Source: Lepeophtheirus salmonis
Taxonomy: Eukaryota; Arthropoda; Copepoda; Siphonostomatoida; Caligidae
Reading direction: 5' to 3'
NCBI RefSeq assembly: GCF_016086655.4
Contig: NC_052138.2
Span: 32,809,403 to 32,873,402, forward strand
Length of the DNA: 64,000 bases
The position numbers were made by a program, and so were the translations under genes. Shown piece after piece: positions 1 to 10,151 of the stretch. The notes beneath the pieces were generated by a model. The model was not told the origin of the DNA, did not search any database, and saw only the letters and a list, made by a program, of their open reading frames with translations. Position 1 is the first letter of the stretch. Every line of letters starts with the position of its first letter.

Positions 1-1474
1 CCCTTTAAAATGTCCTACATTTTAAAGCACGCTCGTCAGTTTAACTAATGTACCAACAACAGTTTACCAATTGAAATAGTTTAGTAAAACCCCATATATT
101 TTTCTTTTAATTTAGGCATAATTAAAAATTATTTAAAACTCTTATAAGCATTCGACTATTGAAGATTAAGATTGATTGATGAACACGTCACTGGATGAGA
201 TTTATGATAAGGGCGTCATTTAGCAAAGTGAGTTTGTTAAAATTCAGTGGAATCAACTGAAATCAGGAGTCAGATAAGACCAAAATGCGATAAATATCCG
301 GAGTCTCTGTACCCAAAAAGTATTCTGGAAAAAAAAGAGTGAATCAAAAGCCTTGAAGGTGGGGAAAGTGTAGCTTATTCCTAGCCAGAGGCTTTGATAA
401 ACTACAGGAGTTTACGTTCTATTATTATAAAATCCCTCATAGATGTACGACTTTTGCGCCTGGATCTGACTCAAGATAGGATACATCAATATTGTCTCGG
501 ATCTGGGTCGGTTCATATCTTTAGAAGTACATATTTGAGTACACAAACTTTCAGATCCAGATCTTAAACCATAATTAGGCAGATACACGTCTTGAATTTC
601 ATGATCATTTTACCTACAGCTCTCACCTGAGCAAACTAAGCAAAAATAATATATGTTCGCATTATAATGAAAATCTGTATATTTTTTTCTTGATACACAT
701 CTAATATTTCTTAATTTGCTCAATAAACCATCACCATTTTGATGAAATATTCCAAGGATCGGTAGTGAAGGACCGATTTCAAGAACTGACAGTCCTAAAT
801 ACCGATAGGACCGGTGCTAAGACTGAACAGGAGTAAATATATTAGAACCCACACAATACAGAATTGTAGGTAACTCCATAAAAGAAGACCCTTGTTGCAC
901 CGAGGAGTATTCATTTAAAGTGTTGGAGTGGATTGGGGTGGGGTGGGGAACTTCTATTTTCGTTTGTATGTATTGGCAAACATGAGGAGAAAGAGTTAAA
1001 TGGTGAAAGAATCAGAGGGGTTAAAAGTTGGAAGAGAGTGACAGCTGGGTTCTTCATTAAAAGGAAACTCCAAGATAAATCTCTTCCAATTAATATTAAT
1101 AAAATAAAAGGGGGTACCATTCAGAGGGAATCGCTCCTTTCTCCTTTGTTAATGTTGTAAATTTGAGCATCAACAAATTATTACATACTATACATAAATA
1201 CAATATCCCTTGATGGATTACTTCTTCGAACGGACTGTGGTTTGCAGAGCTCCATTAATGAATTATATACATAAATATATTTATGAAAGTCGTAATGACA
1301 TGCTATTTCATCATTCAATTAATTCATGATGAATTATATATGACTTTTTGTTTTGTTTTGAAAGACTCTTTAGAATCACGCAATCTCTCACTCCATCCCT
1401 TCCTCTAACATTAAATACAACAAACGATTATATTATGTATATACATTATACCAAATAATTATGTATATATACAT
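1..1474. other. AT-rich DNA with no supported gene
   Basis: Short ORFs on both strands at 911-1160 overlap each other and show no motif. The stretch 755-836 (GGACCGATTTCAAGAACTGACAG and following, with repeated 'GGACCG' and 'gactgaac' words) may be a short relic of the GTGTTGT family described elsewhere, but no terminus is visible. Confidence 0.3.
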
Positions 1475-1864
1475 TAGACTGCCCTGTTTTTGGGTTAATA
1501 CTTTTCTGCTCTTGACAATCAAAAACTGTCTTTGGAAATGTTTGAAACCTCTCAGTTCATTTTTAATGCCATGAGTTAGTAATTGTACTTTATATATTTT
1601 TAGTGTTTAGTATATCAGTAAAAAAATTAGTGCACCTGGCATTTGATCATTTAAGGGTCTAAAATGTGTTCAATGATTGCGCAGTTCCTCACTTTTACCA
1701 AAGATCATATTGCAACGTTTAAAAAAGTTGAAGCAATGATGGTTGATAAATAAAAAGGATAAGCATTTATAATTATGTTCAAAAAAATATGGAAATAATA
1801 AATATTTTTTTCTGATGAAAGGGTGCAGAATATTATTTAATGATAAATCGAATATCAAAGTATA

Positions 1865-2470
1865 TACAGAGTGGGGACCCAAAACTTGCAGAACCATATC
1901 ATTCAGATTTATCTTCGTTCTTTTTAATTACCAGGTTTCATCATGTAACCAAACGATCTCCCAAACAAAAGAAAAATAGCTATATTTTTATCCCATGCCG
2001 GAAAAAATGCCGGAGTAATAACAAAAAAGGCGCGATATCCTCCGCACTGATGTCAGTGGCGGAGGGTGCAAAGATCTTTGGCATCTCCATCCAGACTGCT
2101 TATCATATCCGGTAGTCCATCATAGACCCATACATCCAGGAAGAACCAAAACTTAAATAACAACAATATGGATTATTTCTGCCCAGCCTCCATGTACACC
2201 TGCTCTAGCCCTGACCTCAAGTCCCTGGACTTTGCAGTTTGAGGTGTCTTATGGCAGTGTGGCACCCCATGGACACGGCCTTCATCGTATAACAAGCCAA
2301 ACTGTACGCCAGCATATTGAGCCTGTTATTTCTTGTAAATGAGGGCATATTTGAAAAAAAGTAAAGCTAAATATAGCTATTAAACATATCACAAATTGGA
2401 TTGCAGAAGTATTTTCTTGATTCCATAAAAGTTAAGCTTTCTACTACTAGTTTTGAGTCTCCATATGGTA
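1865..2470 (+). mobile_element. Mar-A copy 1: internally deleted mariner-like element
   Basis: The TIR TACAGAGTGGGGACCCAAAA opens the copy and a diverged inverted version (AGTTTTGAGTCTCCATATGGTA) closes it. The inside encodes a broken transposase. A helix-turn-helix relic (AEGAKIFGISIQTAYHI, about 2053-2112) is followed closely by C-terminal DDE-domain DNA (2180-2345), so the middle of the transposase is missing. The same junction is seen in the copies at 21787, 43424 and 50761. It is nested in family E copy 1. Confidence 0.7.
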
Positions 2471-2549
2471 TAAAGTACAATTTTTGACTCATAGCATCAA
2501 ATTTGCCACGTTGGTACAAGAGGCCGAAAAATGGCCAATTTCGATATAA

Positions 2550-2569
2550 TTTTTTTTTTTTTTTTTTTT
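2550..2569. repeat. Poly(T) run
   Basis: Uninterrupted run of 20 T inside family E copy 1. No function is inferred. Confidence 0.9.
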
Positions 2570-2708
2570 CAAACTGAAACTGTTTGTTCCACGTCAAAAA
2601 TGACTTGAAAGACCTCAAACTTTGGCAAAGTCAGTTTTATGGCTTTCCCCAGCAGAAAAGTTAATTGTGCATTGGGAATAGTATGAGCCAGAAAAACAGA
2701 ACAGTCTA

Positions 2709-3439
2709 ATGCACATATTTAAAAAAAGATTCAAAAACCAATTTCCTCAAAAAGCAATGGATTTATTTATTTTTTAACCCCTTTGTATGTTCAATATTTA
2801 TATATACTCGTATATATAATCATTATCATATCAACCTCTCTCTTTTTTTTCCTTCGATGGAACCATTATCTTAAAAATGTTTGAATGTCTATAAATGCAG
2901 ATAAGGATCATTATAGACGATAAAAAAACCCATAAAAAATCACCGATAAAACTAAGGAACAACATCCTTATAAAAACACACAAATCAAATATGTACTGTA
3001 AACTCTAACATATATACTTAAGAAGTTTATGGAAGTGTCATTGGTGATGGGTACTAATATGAAAAAACCTCTTAGGATTTTTCTCATGAATTTTTAAGTA
3101 GATTGTAGGTTAGTGTTGAGCAAAGCTCCATGAGGTCAATTTTGACATCTTCATTATTATTTTTTGACTCCCAGGTGTATTTCTCCGGAACTCTCCCTAA
3201 TATTTCCTTTCTTTTTGCTTCCTCACTTCTCTCCAATACTCTGTAAATCTCTGATAGAATTGCCCACGAGAGAATACGTTTGGATATGTATTTAAATTGG
3301 GGTCTTTCAAGTACATTTTATTTATAGCTTGTAACTTACATACTAGACACGACAACCCCAATGTTATCTACATTATGTTGCGTACAAATTGCAATTTCTA
3401 CATTCTTAGAAGTTAATCTTATCTATTTAATTAACAGGA
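2709..3439. other. AT-rich DNA with no supported gene
   Basis: Only short chance ORFs and small A/T runs are visible. Pyrimidine-rich text at 3180-3240 suggested an exon flank but has no open partner frame. Confidence 0.3.
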
Positions 3440-3740
3440 TCCATTTAAATTGATACTTCATTATGTCATTAAAATTACCTGCCAATTCTTTCTTCAAATA
3501 TTTCCTTTCCATCAACCTCAAAGGTTTGACGAATGGAAAAGAAAAATATGTTAAAGGTCTTGTTCTTTTTGGAATTTCATAGAAGAAGAATGGAACTTCT
3601 GTGATAGCAAGGTCTCTAGACTTTACAATTTTCAATTGTAAACTACCTATAAGCTTATACGGAAGATGAGAGGAGAGGTACCATCTTGGCAGCTTCCGCC
3701 CGAGATGTCTCTCTTTTGCAACGAAAATTCCTAAGTCAGG
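3440..3740 (-). CDS. Possible exon of an unrecognised gene (minus strand)
   Basis: On the minus strand a frame stays open for about 110 codons (KERHLGRKLPRWYLSSHLPY ... RKYLKKELAG). It is flanked by an acceptor-like CATCCTGACTTAG near 3735 and a donor-like GGCAG|GTAATT near 3477. The composition (Arg/Lys-rich, mixed hydrophobics, few A/T-only codons) is more coding-like than the surroundings. No domain is recognised and no partner exon was found nearby, so this could be a chance ORF or a TE relic. Confidence 0.22.
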
Positions 3741-4084
3741 ATGTAAGTCATGCAATTTTGCAGTGAAAAATCCAGTACTTACCTTCGACTCACGTAATCA
3801 TGGATATATTTTAAAAGGGCTATAAATAAATTGAAAAAAAATATTTATCATGATTGTTAATTTTCTTGTTTAATGTTACTTTTTTATATTGATTTCTATA
3901 ATCTTACTTGAAGTTCTACCTAGAAGCAATAAATACAAACTACAATGTGTATTTATGTACTTTTTACGCAATTGCAATAATTTATAAACTAAATACATAA
4001 TGATATAAAAAAATATCATTTGTGATGCTAATTGGGAGCACTTTGGGTGTGTTAAAAAAGGGAAACAGAAAATCAATCTATGGA

Positions 4085-4245
4085 CATTCTGAAAATTGAA
4101 TAACTTTTTTGAGGAGAGCAGCTCAACTACAAGCAGCTTTGACGAAGGAAGAGGGGAGGGGGAGGAACAAGAAGTAAACAAGGACATATGAAAGAATTTC
4201 TCCGACTCGATCCTCAATTCCGCTCAACAAAGACTTACAATTATT
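4085..4245 (-). repeat. Dispersed repeat family R, inverted copy
   Basis: The minus strand reads ...TTGTAAGTCTTTGTTGAGCGG, then AATTGAGGATCGAGTCGGAG, then TATGTCCTTGTTTACTTCTTG, and ends near GAGCTGCTCTCCTCAAAA. These words occur in the same order in the plus-strand copies at 34-40 kb. It covers the 3' part of the family unit. Confidence 0.5.
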
Positions 4246-6098
4246 ACTCCGCAACAAATCCTTAGAGTTGCAATCCATCTTTTATGAGCTCATGTAATTC
4301 TTCCATTCAGTTTCGCATATATTAATGATTGTATCTAATAGAAAAAAAAACTCACACCTTAGGAATTAAATAAGAATGACAACGGCTTATGAAAAGAAAA
4401 CCATCTTTGCCAACTCCAAAGAAATACAACGGCTCTTCATCACTTGCTATAGCTGCGTACTCTGCCTTAAAATACTTATAAATAAATGAAAGTTATATTT
4501 CAATAATTAAATTATATTCAGAATTTCCTCTTTGGAATATGCAATTATTTCATTGTCTTAATCCCAAGAACTTTAAATTATTTATATCATTAATCATTAT
4601 TATTCATTTACGATTGATGGATCTGTGGGTGGCTGCAAACTACATTTTAATAAGTATTCTGGTGTACATTATAAAATTAATCGATAAGGTGATAAATTAC
4701 ACTATTAATAGATTTACCGTTTAATACAATTTCAACTATTACATTACATTTGTCACAAATAGATGTCACTGTAGATTCGTAGGAGATGATATTTTTTAGG
4801 AGGGCAACGTCAACTTTTTGCCCGAATATTATTAACAAATTTATTTTCTTATCCAAGGGACTTTTTGTTTAAGACAAATTTGAGAATATCATGGTATTGT
4901 TTTTTATAAAATCATATTTTGTTTTCTATATCTTTTTTATAGATTCACTCTTAAATGCTTTATGTTTCATATTGGTCTAAAAAAAATAGCAGATAAAAAC
5001 CTTTTCTACCGATAATAAATGGTAGAATATATGATTTTTGTACAAAAAAAAATCTTTTTTTTAAACAAAAACAAATTATGTAAACATTAGGACTTTTAAA
5101 AGGAACAGACTCCGAATGTCCAAATATTGCTTGATTTTCCAAAAATAAGAGTACAATTACCCCTTCAACACACCATCTCCTAGGTGGCCTATACACCTGT
5201 ATTTACAAATAACAATCTGTACACTGCATTCATATACATAAATATATTACGTATTAATTACTCTGACTGTGTAGAGATGTAACCACAGCAAAGAAGACTG
5301 TCTCCGCTGTTGATCATCCCCATCATTGTTAGGAGAGGTTTGATTGATTTGCGGTTCATGTACATCCTTCAACGATTGCTCGCTCTAAGTACTCATTATG
5401 TTTTATAGTATTTAAAGGGCCATTAGTTAGAAAGTTGTTGTACTTTTATTATTATTATTGTGAGGAAGAAATAAATCATCAAGTGCGTTTAGGGGTTGTC
5501 TCTCACTCTAGCCTGCCTACCTATGTGTATACATAGGTAGGTATATCTAGGTTAATTATCTTTTTATATTACAATATTATTTGAAAAAAAAAATGTAAAA
5601 TAAATATTATGGCTTAAGTTTAAATAAACCTTTTTTTTTAAATAAAGAATTTGGGGTGGAGAGTAGAGGTCAGACTTGCCCCATGGTGTGCCCCATCCAT
5701 CCATAGATGATGACGACTTGGATGTAGGTAAAGTATGTGATTGTTGATTGAATCCTTCCAGTGGTGAACAGGTTTGTCTTGTAGAATAAATATATACATA
5801 AAGTGGGCAACATTTCAGTGGTTATAATTGGTATAATTATTGATAAAACCCGCACAATGTCCATTGTGCTTTCCTGGAGTGCAATTCCCCCTTTCACCCT
5901 ACCGAAAGCATAATTAATTACAAGGTACTTCTACTTTAATTCTTTTATTGTTTTTGGTTGATAATGATGACGAAATCCGTTGCGTGCAGAATGTTATTAG
6001 ATCCATGTTTGTTGTTATAAAATAGTTATTATTTATTCTACAGAGTTTCTAAAATGCACGTGTGTAATATCTAAGAGGGCTAAAAAAAAAAAAAAAGA
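4246..6098. other. AT-rich intergenic DNA upstream of the gene island
   Basis: No gene is supported. A 78-aa minus-strand ORF at 4960-5196 and a 75-aa one at 5670-5897 lack motifs or splice context. It contains the 26-bp palindrome listed separately and some short A/T runs. Confidence 0.3.
5516..5541. repeat. 26-bp near-perfect palindrome
   Basis: CCTACCTATG and CATAGGTAGG are perfect inverted arms around a 6-bp TGTATA centre. No neighbouring repeat boundary explains it. It may be a chance palindrome built from TAGG/CCTA words, which are common here. Confidence 0.7.
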
Positions 6099-6106
6099 GC
6101 GCCAAA
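6099..6106. promoter_or_regulatory. E2F-type octamer GCGCCAAA upstream of the 6280 ORF
   Basis: The reverse complement is TTTGGCGC, an exact match to the E2F/DP consensus TTTSSCGC. It sits in a short CpG-containing patch (6095-6135) in otherwise AT-rich DNA, 174 bp before the start codon. A single octamer can occur by chance, so support comes mainly from the second site upstream of the next gene. Confidence 0.45.
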
Positions 6107-6156
6107 CGTGGAGCGTCGCACTTTACGGTCCGCGATGTCAGATTTTTCTTCTTCCT

Positions 6157-6167
6157 TTTATAATATA
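6157..6167 (+). promoter_or_regulatory. Possible TATA-like element (TTTTATAATAT)
   Basis: This AT-rich motif lies about 115 bp before the start codon and downstream of the E2F-type site. It would place a transcription start near 6185-6195, by CATAACACATTACGCG. Such motifs are frequent in AT-rich DNA, so the call is weak. Confidence 0.25.
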
Positions 6168-6279
6168 ACTCTTATGATTTTTCTCCTCCATAACACATTA
6201 CGCGTTAGTTTCTCGTGCGGTGAGAACGTACACACAACTTGTGTTTAAAAAAACAACATAATAAATATATGATATCAAC

Positions 6280-7125
6280 ATGGCAGTGCCATTCTCAAGA
6301 CCTGAATATTCTCCATCGGCTCGTCGTCGAAGACGCTCATCTACTCATCCATCAGGAGCATCTCCACCAAGATCCAACAGAAGGAATAGCCCTGCCAACA
6401 TCCTTGCCTCACACTTTGCAACCGGTGGTCGTGCCTCCAATCTCCCTCTCGGACTTAGTTTAGAATCTCTGAGCTTAACATCCCGTATCACGTTCTATGC
6501 TCTTTACGAGGCATGGAGACTCCTTCAAGAAGTAACGGGCTCACTCTCTTCAGCAACAACTCCTCAGCAGATGATCCAAGAAGAACGGCTCTACGACCAA
6601 TATCAAGAGCCATCACTTCCCGAATCCTATGTTGAAGAAACCATTGAGGAGCATCATGTGTTTATACGGACTGAAGAACACAAGGATTTAGTAAAGTCCT
6701 GCAATGAACCCCTTTCCCCTGATCTCCATCTATCACCACCTCTTCCAATGATCCAAAAACCCATTTCCTTTAAGAAGAATCCCGAATCAAGATTCATATT
6801 TGAAGAATCAAGCACACTTAACCAAGAGGATTGGAAGAAGCCTTCCCCTGACTGTATTTGGAATCAACTTGGTCAACAGATCTGCGAAGTATCCTCCAGT
6901 TTTGAGATATCGTACGATCATCAAGAGTCGTCAGGAGCAACACGAGCTTTATTTGAATCTTATCGGGACCTCAAACGTAGTGTCATGATATCTGATCTCA
7001 AAAAATCAAAATCTCTCTCATCTGCCAAGGGCCCTTCCCTCATCATATTTCTCTCCTATTCGAAAACGGCTCTTCGGCAACTGTTACTCTCTACACTTTG
7101 GTTTCTCCTCAAGAAAATTTTATAA
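6280..7125 (+). CDS. Unrecognised 281-aa protein with basic disordered N-terminus, BH3-like segment and tail-anchor-like C-terminus
   Basis: I do not recognise the family. The ORF is uninterrupted and less AT-biased than its surroundings. It begins at an ATG in strong context (A at -3, G at +4), and an ATG-rich but non-matching overlapping frame was rejected. Residues 1-60 are Arg/Ser/Pro-rich, including an RRRRRSS run at 15-21, and look disordered. Residues 57-90 could form a helix (LGLSLESLSLTSRITFYALY). Residues 100-135 are acidic. Residues 197-208 have hydrophobics at L197, I201, V204 and F208, the 1-5-8-12 spacing of BH3 helices, but Ser-Ser replaces the usual Gly-Asp after V204. The last 20 residues (about 262-281) are Leu/Trp/Phe-rich and end in KKIL, like a mitochondrial or ER tail anchor. 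Inference: a tail-anchored regulatory protein, perhaps BH3-like. It could instead be the single exon of an unrelated lineage-specific gene. An E2F-type octamer lies 174 bp upstream. Confidence 0.72.
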   Translation: MAVPFSRPEYSPSARRRRRSSTHPSGASPPRSNRRNSPANILASHFATGGRASNLPLGLSLESLSLTSRITFYALYEAWRLLQEVTGSLSSATTPQQMIQEERLYDQYQEPSLPESYVEETIEEHHVFIRTEEHKDLVKSCNEPLSPDLHLSPPLPMIQKPISFKKNPESRFIFEESSTLNQEDWKKPSPDCIWNQLGQQICEVSSSFEISYDHQESSGATRALFESYRDLKRSVMISDLKKSKSLSSAKGPSLIIFLSYSKTALRQLLLSTLWFLLKKIL

Positions 7126-7929
7126 TTCCTTCTTGATCCTAACTCTCTTCAGCAACCTCTATCCCTATTAGTCTCATTTTTTATATAATCATTTGTATAT
7201 GAATTTCGGATCTCTCTTTAAACCATTTTTGATACATGCATATATTAATTTTATTATTACTATATGATATTATATATATATTATAAATATATACCTTTAA
7301 TTATATGTTATAAGGTTTTTATACTTGGAAAATACAAAATTGAAAAAACAAAAGAAAAACTTATTTGTTATTAGTTCATAGATATACATTGTTGGGAAAG
7401 GGGACTCTACGGAGCAGAGCCAAGGTTCATTACCATAAATGCCTATAAAATCTTTTATGAGCTCGTATTCATAAATATTATAATATCTTTTAATTTTGCA
7501 AAAATAATGGAAGGAAAAGAAGGAAGGAAATGTGAGTATGACGTGACTTGAATCCCTTCTGCAAAAAATGATCATGTCTCGTTTGGTAGGATACGGAGAT
7601 AATGGATTATTCTAAAAGGAGGAGTAAGGAACGAAATTGCTTCTGATTGTAAAATAAGATAGACTTTAGCAATAGATGAGGAGTCAAAAAGGAAAATTGG
7701 GAAATCAAAATTCCCAAGGGACTCATTTCCTTTTAGAGAAAAATTAATTAATGGTTTTATGTGTCATATGTAAGTTTTTTAATTTTGTCCTTTTAAATAT
7801 CTTTTTGTATTTGTTTTTGGTGCAGTACTCCGTTCATGCTGTAAATAGGTTGCAAAACATGCATACTCCATTTGTAGATAGCATTGATATTTTAGAGGTG
7901 GGGGATTCTTAAAATGTAAACAAACATTT
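7126..7929. other. Intergenic region between the two host genes
   Basis: It should include the 3' UTR of the 6280 gene (pyrimidine-rich up to about 7230, then AT-rich) and non-coding spacer. No canonical AATAAA stands out close to the stop. I see no repeat shared with the rest of the window. Confidence 0.4.
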
Positions 7930-8291
7930 TCTCTCTCTTTTTCCCTTTTGAGGAGATTTCTAAACAACGGGTTGGTTGCTTGCGTAAGTTGCGTCAAAAT
8001 AACGCGGGAAATAAGGAAGGTAAAGCAGGCCGGGGAGCGACAAAGTCCGTGCGTCGACGGAGTTTTAGCATTGCAAGTAGCTGTTCCATGTTGTTATTGT
8101 ATGTGTTATTTTTTGTTGCTCTCATATTTTTTTTCCCTTCCTTCTCATCTTTCAGTAGTCGTTACGCAATTCCCGTGAAAGGAGAGACGATTTCAAAAAT
8201 AGATTTCACCCCGAGTCGCACACTAGTGTCTACGCGGTGAAATGTAAAAAAAAAAAATATCTAATAACTCAAAAAAAAATATTTAATAGAA
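7930..8291 (+). promoter_or_regulatory. Promoter and 5' leader region of the 8292 gene
   Basis: This is a locally GC- and CpG-richer patch. It contains an E2F-type octamer at 8004-8011, a donor-like GTAAGT at 7984 and a strong pyrimidine-tract acceptor ending TTTCAG at 8155. These would allow a spliced 5' leader running from 8156 into the 8292 start. The frame from 8157 stays open to a TGA at 8238 (peptide SRYAIPVKG...). It does not join in phase to the acceptor at 8331, so I treat it as untranslated. Confidence 0.35.
8004..8011. promoter_or_regulatory. E2F-type octamer GCGGGAAA upstream of the three-exon gene
   Basis: The reverse complement TTTCCCGC matches the E2F/DP consensus TTTSSCGC exactly. 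It lies in CpG-rich context (AACGCGGGAAATAAGG) 281 bp before the proposed start codon. It mirrors the GCGCCAAA site upstream of the preceding gene. Confidence 0.45.
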
Positions 8292-9285
8292 ATGAATAAA
8301 AAGATCAAAATTTTAGTGTCCGTGTCTGCAGCACTACCCATACCGGAGTCGGATCCTCGTCTTCGAAGAACAGTTTTTAATTTTCGAGCAAATGTGGATA
8401 CGGCACATTTCCTCGGGAAATTATTTCGTGTTCTAAATCAAGTGCTGAGACTTGGTGGTGGAAACTCAGAGCCATCTCTTGAGGATTCACCACGGACATC
8501 CGAGCAACTCCTCTCTCTTCAACAACATGTTGTTGAAGAGGGAAGGTCAGATCCAACATCACTTCCCTCATCATCTTCACCGCCAAGACACAAAAAACGA
8601 TCTCGTACTCCCAAGAAATCCAGTCGACGAAAGAAAAACAAAAGGAACGTTCCTTCCTTGGGTGAGTAATGTTGAACCAACCATGTATAGCTACGCAATC
8701 AGCTACCTTCTTCTTCATTTCCTATCCTGATTTCTTTTCTTTTTTTTCCACTATGTAATCCAGTAGAGCCAGATGAACCTGTGATGCCAACCCTTGTTGC
8801 AGACCCCTTAGCACGATATAAACACCGATGTTCCCGACTTTCACTTCCGCCACGAAACCCACCACCGAGTCCCGTTCCATACTATGGAGATTCCCTATGG
8901 AGTTCCTCAGAGAGAGTTCTTCGCTCCATTACTCTCACATTTCTGAAACACTACCCCAAGGTACTATTGCCACCTCTGGTAGGCATTTCATTGTAACATG
9001 AATTTTACCTACAACCAACCTTGTTCCCCCTTTTATTTGTATTTTTTTTGTGTCCTCCAGCATCATTACGAACGATCCGTTGAAAGTCAGAGAATTCTTG
9101 TCAGTATTTTGGAAATGGTCTATCAGAAAAATCCGGATCACACAAAATGGACATGCACTCTAGCAATGTTACTCCTGTCCTTCAAAGATAAGCTTCATAC
9201 CTCTATATCCGGAGGGCCCGCCTCTTCAACCTCAGCGCCACCACGTCCTCCCATTCAAGGACATCATCACCTTCGTCACCTTTGA
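8292..9285 (+). CDS. Three-exon gene for a basic, probably nuclear protein of about 263-269 aa
   Basis: The proposed exons are 8292-8661, 8764-8978 (or 8764-8960) and 9061-9285, and the reading frame stays open across both junctions. Intron 1 is G|GTGAGT to a T-rich tract and CAG (phase 1). Intron 2 ends in a C/T-rich tract and CAG (phase 0), with two in-frame donors, AAG|GTACTA at 8961 and CTG|GTAGGC at 8979; I prefer the latter for its +5 G. The product has a helical segment at residues 28-53 (NVDTAHFLGKLFRVLNQV). A bipartite-like NLS rich in K/R follows at 98-118. Exon 2 is Pro-rich and then helical (SERVLRSITLTFLKHYPK). Exon 3 is helical and ends in a His-rich tail. I do not recognise the family. 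The start is uncertain: an acceptor-like TCTGCAG at 8331 allows an upstream first exon instead of the 8292 ATG. An AATAAA lies at 9549. Confidence 0.65.
8662..8763 (+). other. Intron 1 of the 8292-9285 gene
   Basis: It is 102 bp long, with donor GTGAGTAA, a tract of T and C at 8735-8750 and acceptor ending CAG at 8763. It is phase 1, so the split codon becomes GTA (Val). Reading through gives a stop codon immediately after the donor, which supports splicing. Confidence 0.65.
8979..9060 (+). other. Intron 2 of the 8292-9285 gene (alternative donor at 8961)
   Basis: It is 82 bp (100 bp with the upstream donor), with acceptor TGTCCTCCAG after a T-rich tract. It is phase 0. The two donors are 18 bp apart and would give isoforms differing by six residues (VLLPPL). 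Confidence 0.6.
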
Positions 9286-9548
9286 ATTGCCATGATCCTA
9301 CATTTTGTACTCCTCTTAATCAATCCTTCTTCTTCTTGACTTTATATAAATATATTTATGAGTGTATAGACATGAATTATACCTGTATGTACACACATAA
9401 GTATGCTTATTATTTCTCTATTTTTTTTTTTCACTCAATCATATATATGATATATATATTTTAGTTATAAACAGATACAATCATTTTATAAACAATATAT
9501 TTATATATATTAACATACATACATTTTTGCGAATTTTTTTTTTTGAAT

Positions 9549-9554
9549 AATAAA
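9549..9554 (+). terminator. Candidate poly(A) signal AATAAA
   Basis: This canonical hexamer lies 264 bp after the stop codon of the three-exon gene, and the 3' UTR between them holds no better in-frame extension. The hexamer is common in AT-rich DNA. Confidence 0.35.
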
Positions 9555-9559
9555 AAAGC

Positions 9560-10150
9560 TTTAAAAAATTATATTCTTTTGTTTTTATTCAAGAGTATCT
9601 ATGCACATATATTAGGTTTGGACCTATAGTGTAACAAGTCATTTTTTGAAGGGGTCAAAAAATGGGATTTTTCAAACACATTCATATAGTTCATCAGCTA
9701 ATAGCAAAACCAATCCTAATGTTTCATTTAATTAGGGGCTTCATATTCAATTTATTTTGGATAAATTGAGATACTTATACATGTTGCATATAGTTTCGAT
9801 TCTTTATTTTATACATGTGACTTAATTGACTCCGATGTGGCTTATCCAATGAACTCTATCATTTAGTTATCTCTCATTTTGAAAGGGACTTTTAGCTTAA
9901 CGGGTAATTTAGAGTGCTTTTAAAGGATTAATCCGAATATTTTATTGACATAAATAAAAGATAACTGTTAGTTGAAAAGAAAAAGACAGAATAATGGTTC
10001 TGTTGAATGGCTACAATGGTAATATTTTAACTCTTCGTATTTGACAAATTAATGTGAAGAAATAATCTTTTTTGTACATAACTATTAAGAATATCTTGAT
10101 TTTGACAACTTTCATCTACGATTTTCTATTCAAAAATTATTCACTTGTTA
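9560..10150. other. AT-rich DNA downstream of the gene island
   Basis: No ORF of note. The segment 9610-9660 (AGGTTTGGACCTATAGTG and following) may be a TE relic, but no partner was found in the window. Confidence 0.25.
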
Positions 10151-10151
10151 C

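Larger units (their letters stand above)
1475..2708. mobile_element. TIR element family E, copy 1, interrupted by a mariner-like insertion
   Basis: It begins TAGACTGCCCTGTTTTTGGG and ends with the inverted counterpart (...AAAACAGAACAGTCTA), each end starting on a TA dinucleotide as for Tc1/mariner-superfamily insertions. The 3' subterminal region (AAAGTCAGTTTTATGG...CCCCAGCAGAAAAGTT) recurs in the copies at 36190 and 43225. A separate element (1865-2470) is inserted inside, so the E element itself is about 630 bp. There is no intact ORF, so it is non-autonomous. Confidence 0.65.

Noticed and set aside
3876..4217. 113-codon minus-strand ORF
   Set aside because: It lies mostly over the inverted family R copy and AT-rich DNA; the repeat explains the non-random text.
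5516..5541. Palindrome as a transcription-factor operator
   Set aside because: No gene nearby in the right position and no second site; retained only as a repeat.
7980..8240. 86-codon ORF upstream of the three-exon gene as a separate protein
   Set aside because: It lacks an ATG start, crosses a strong acceptor at 8155 and does not join in phase with exon 1; better read as promoter/5' leader.
8377..8718. 113-codon minus-strand ORF across exon 1 of the three-exon gene
   Set aside because: It is the antisense shadow of a well-supported spliced plus-strand exon.
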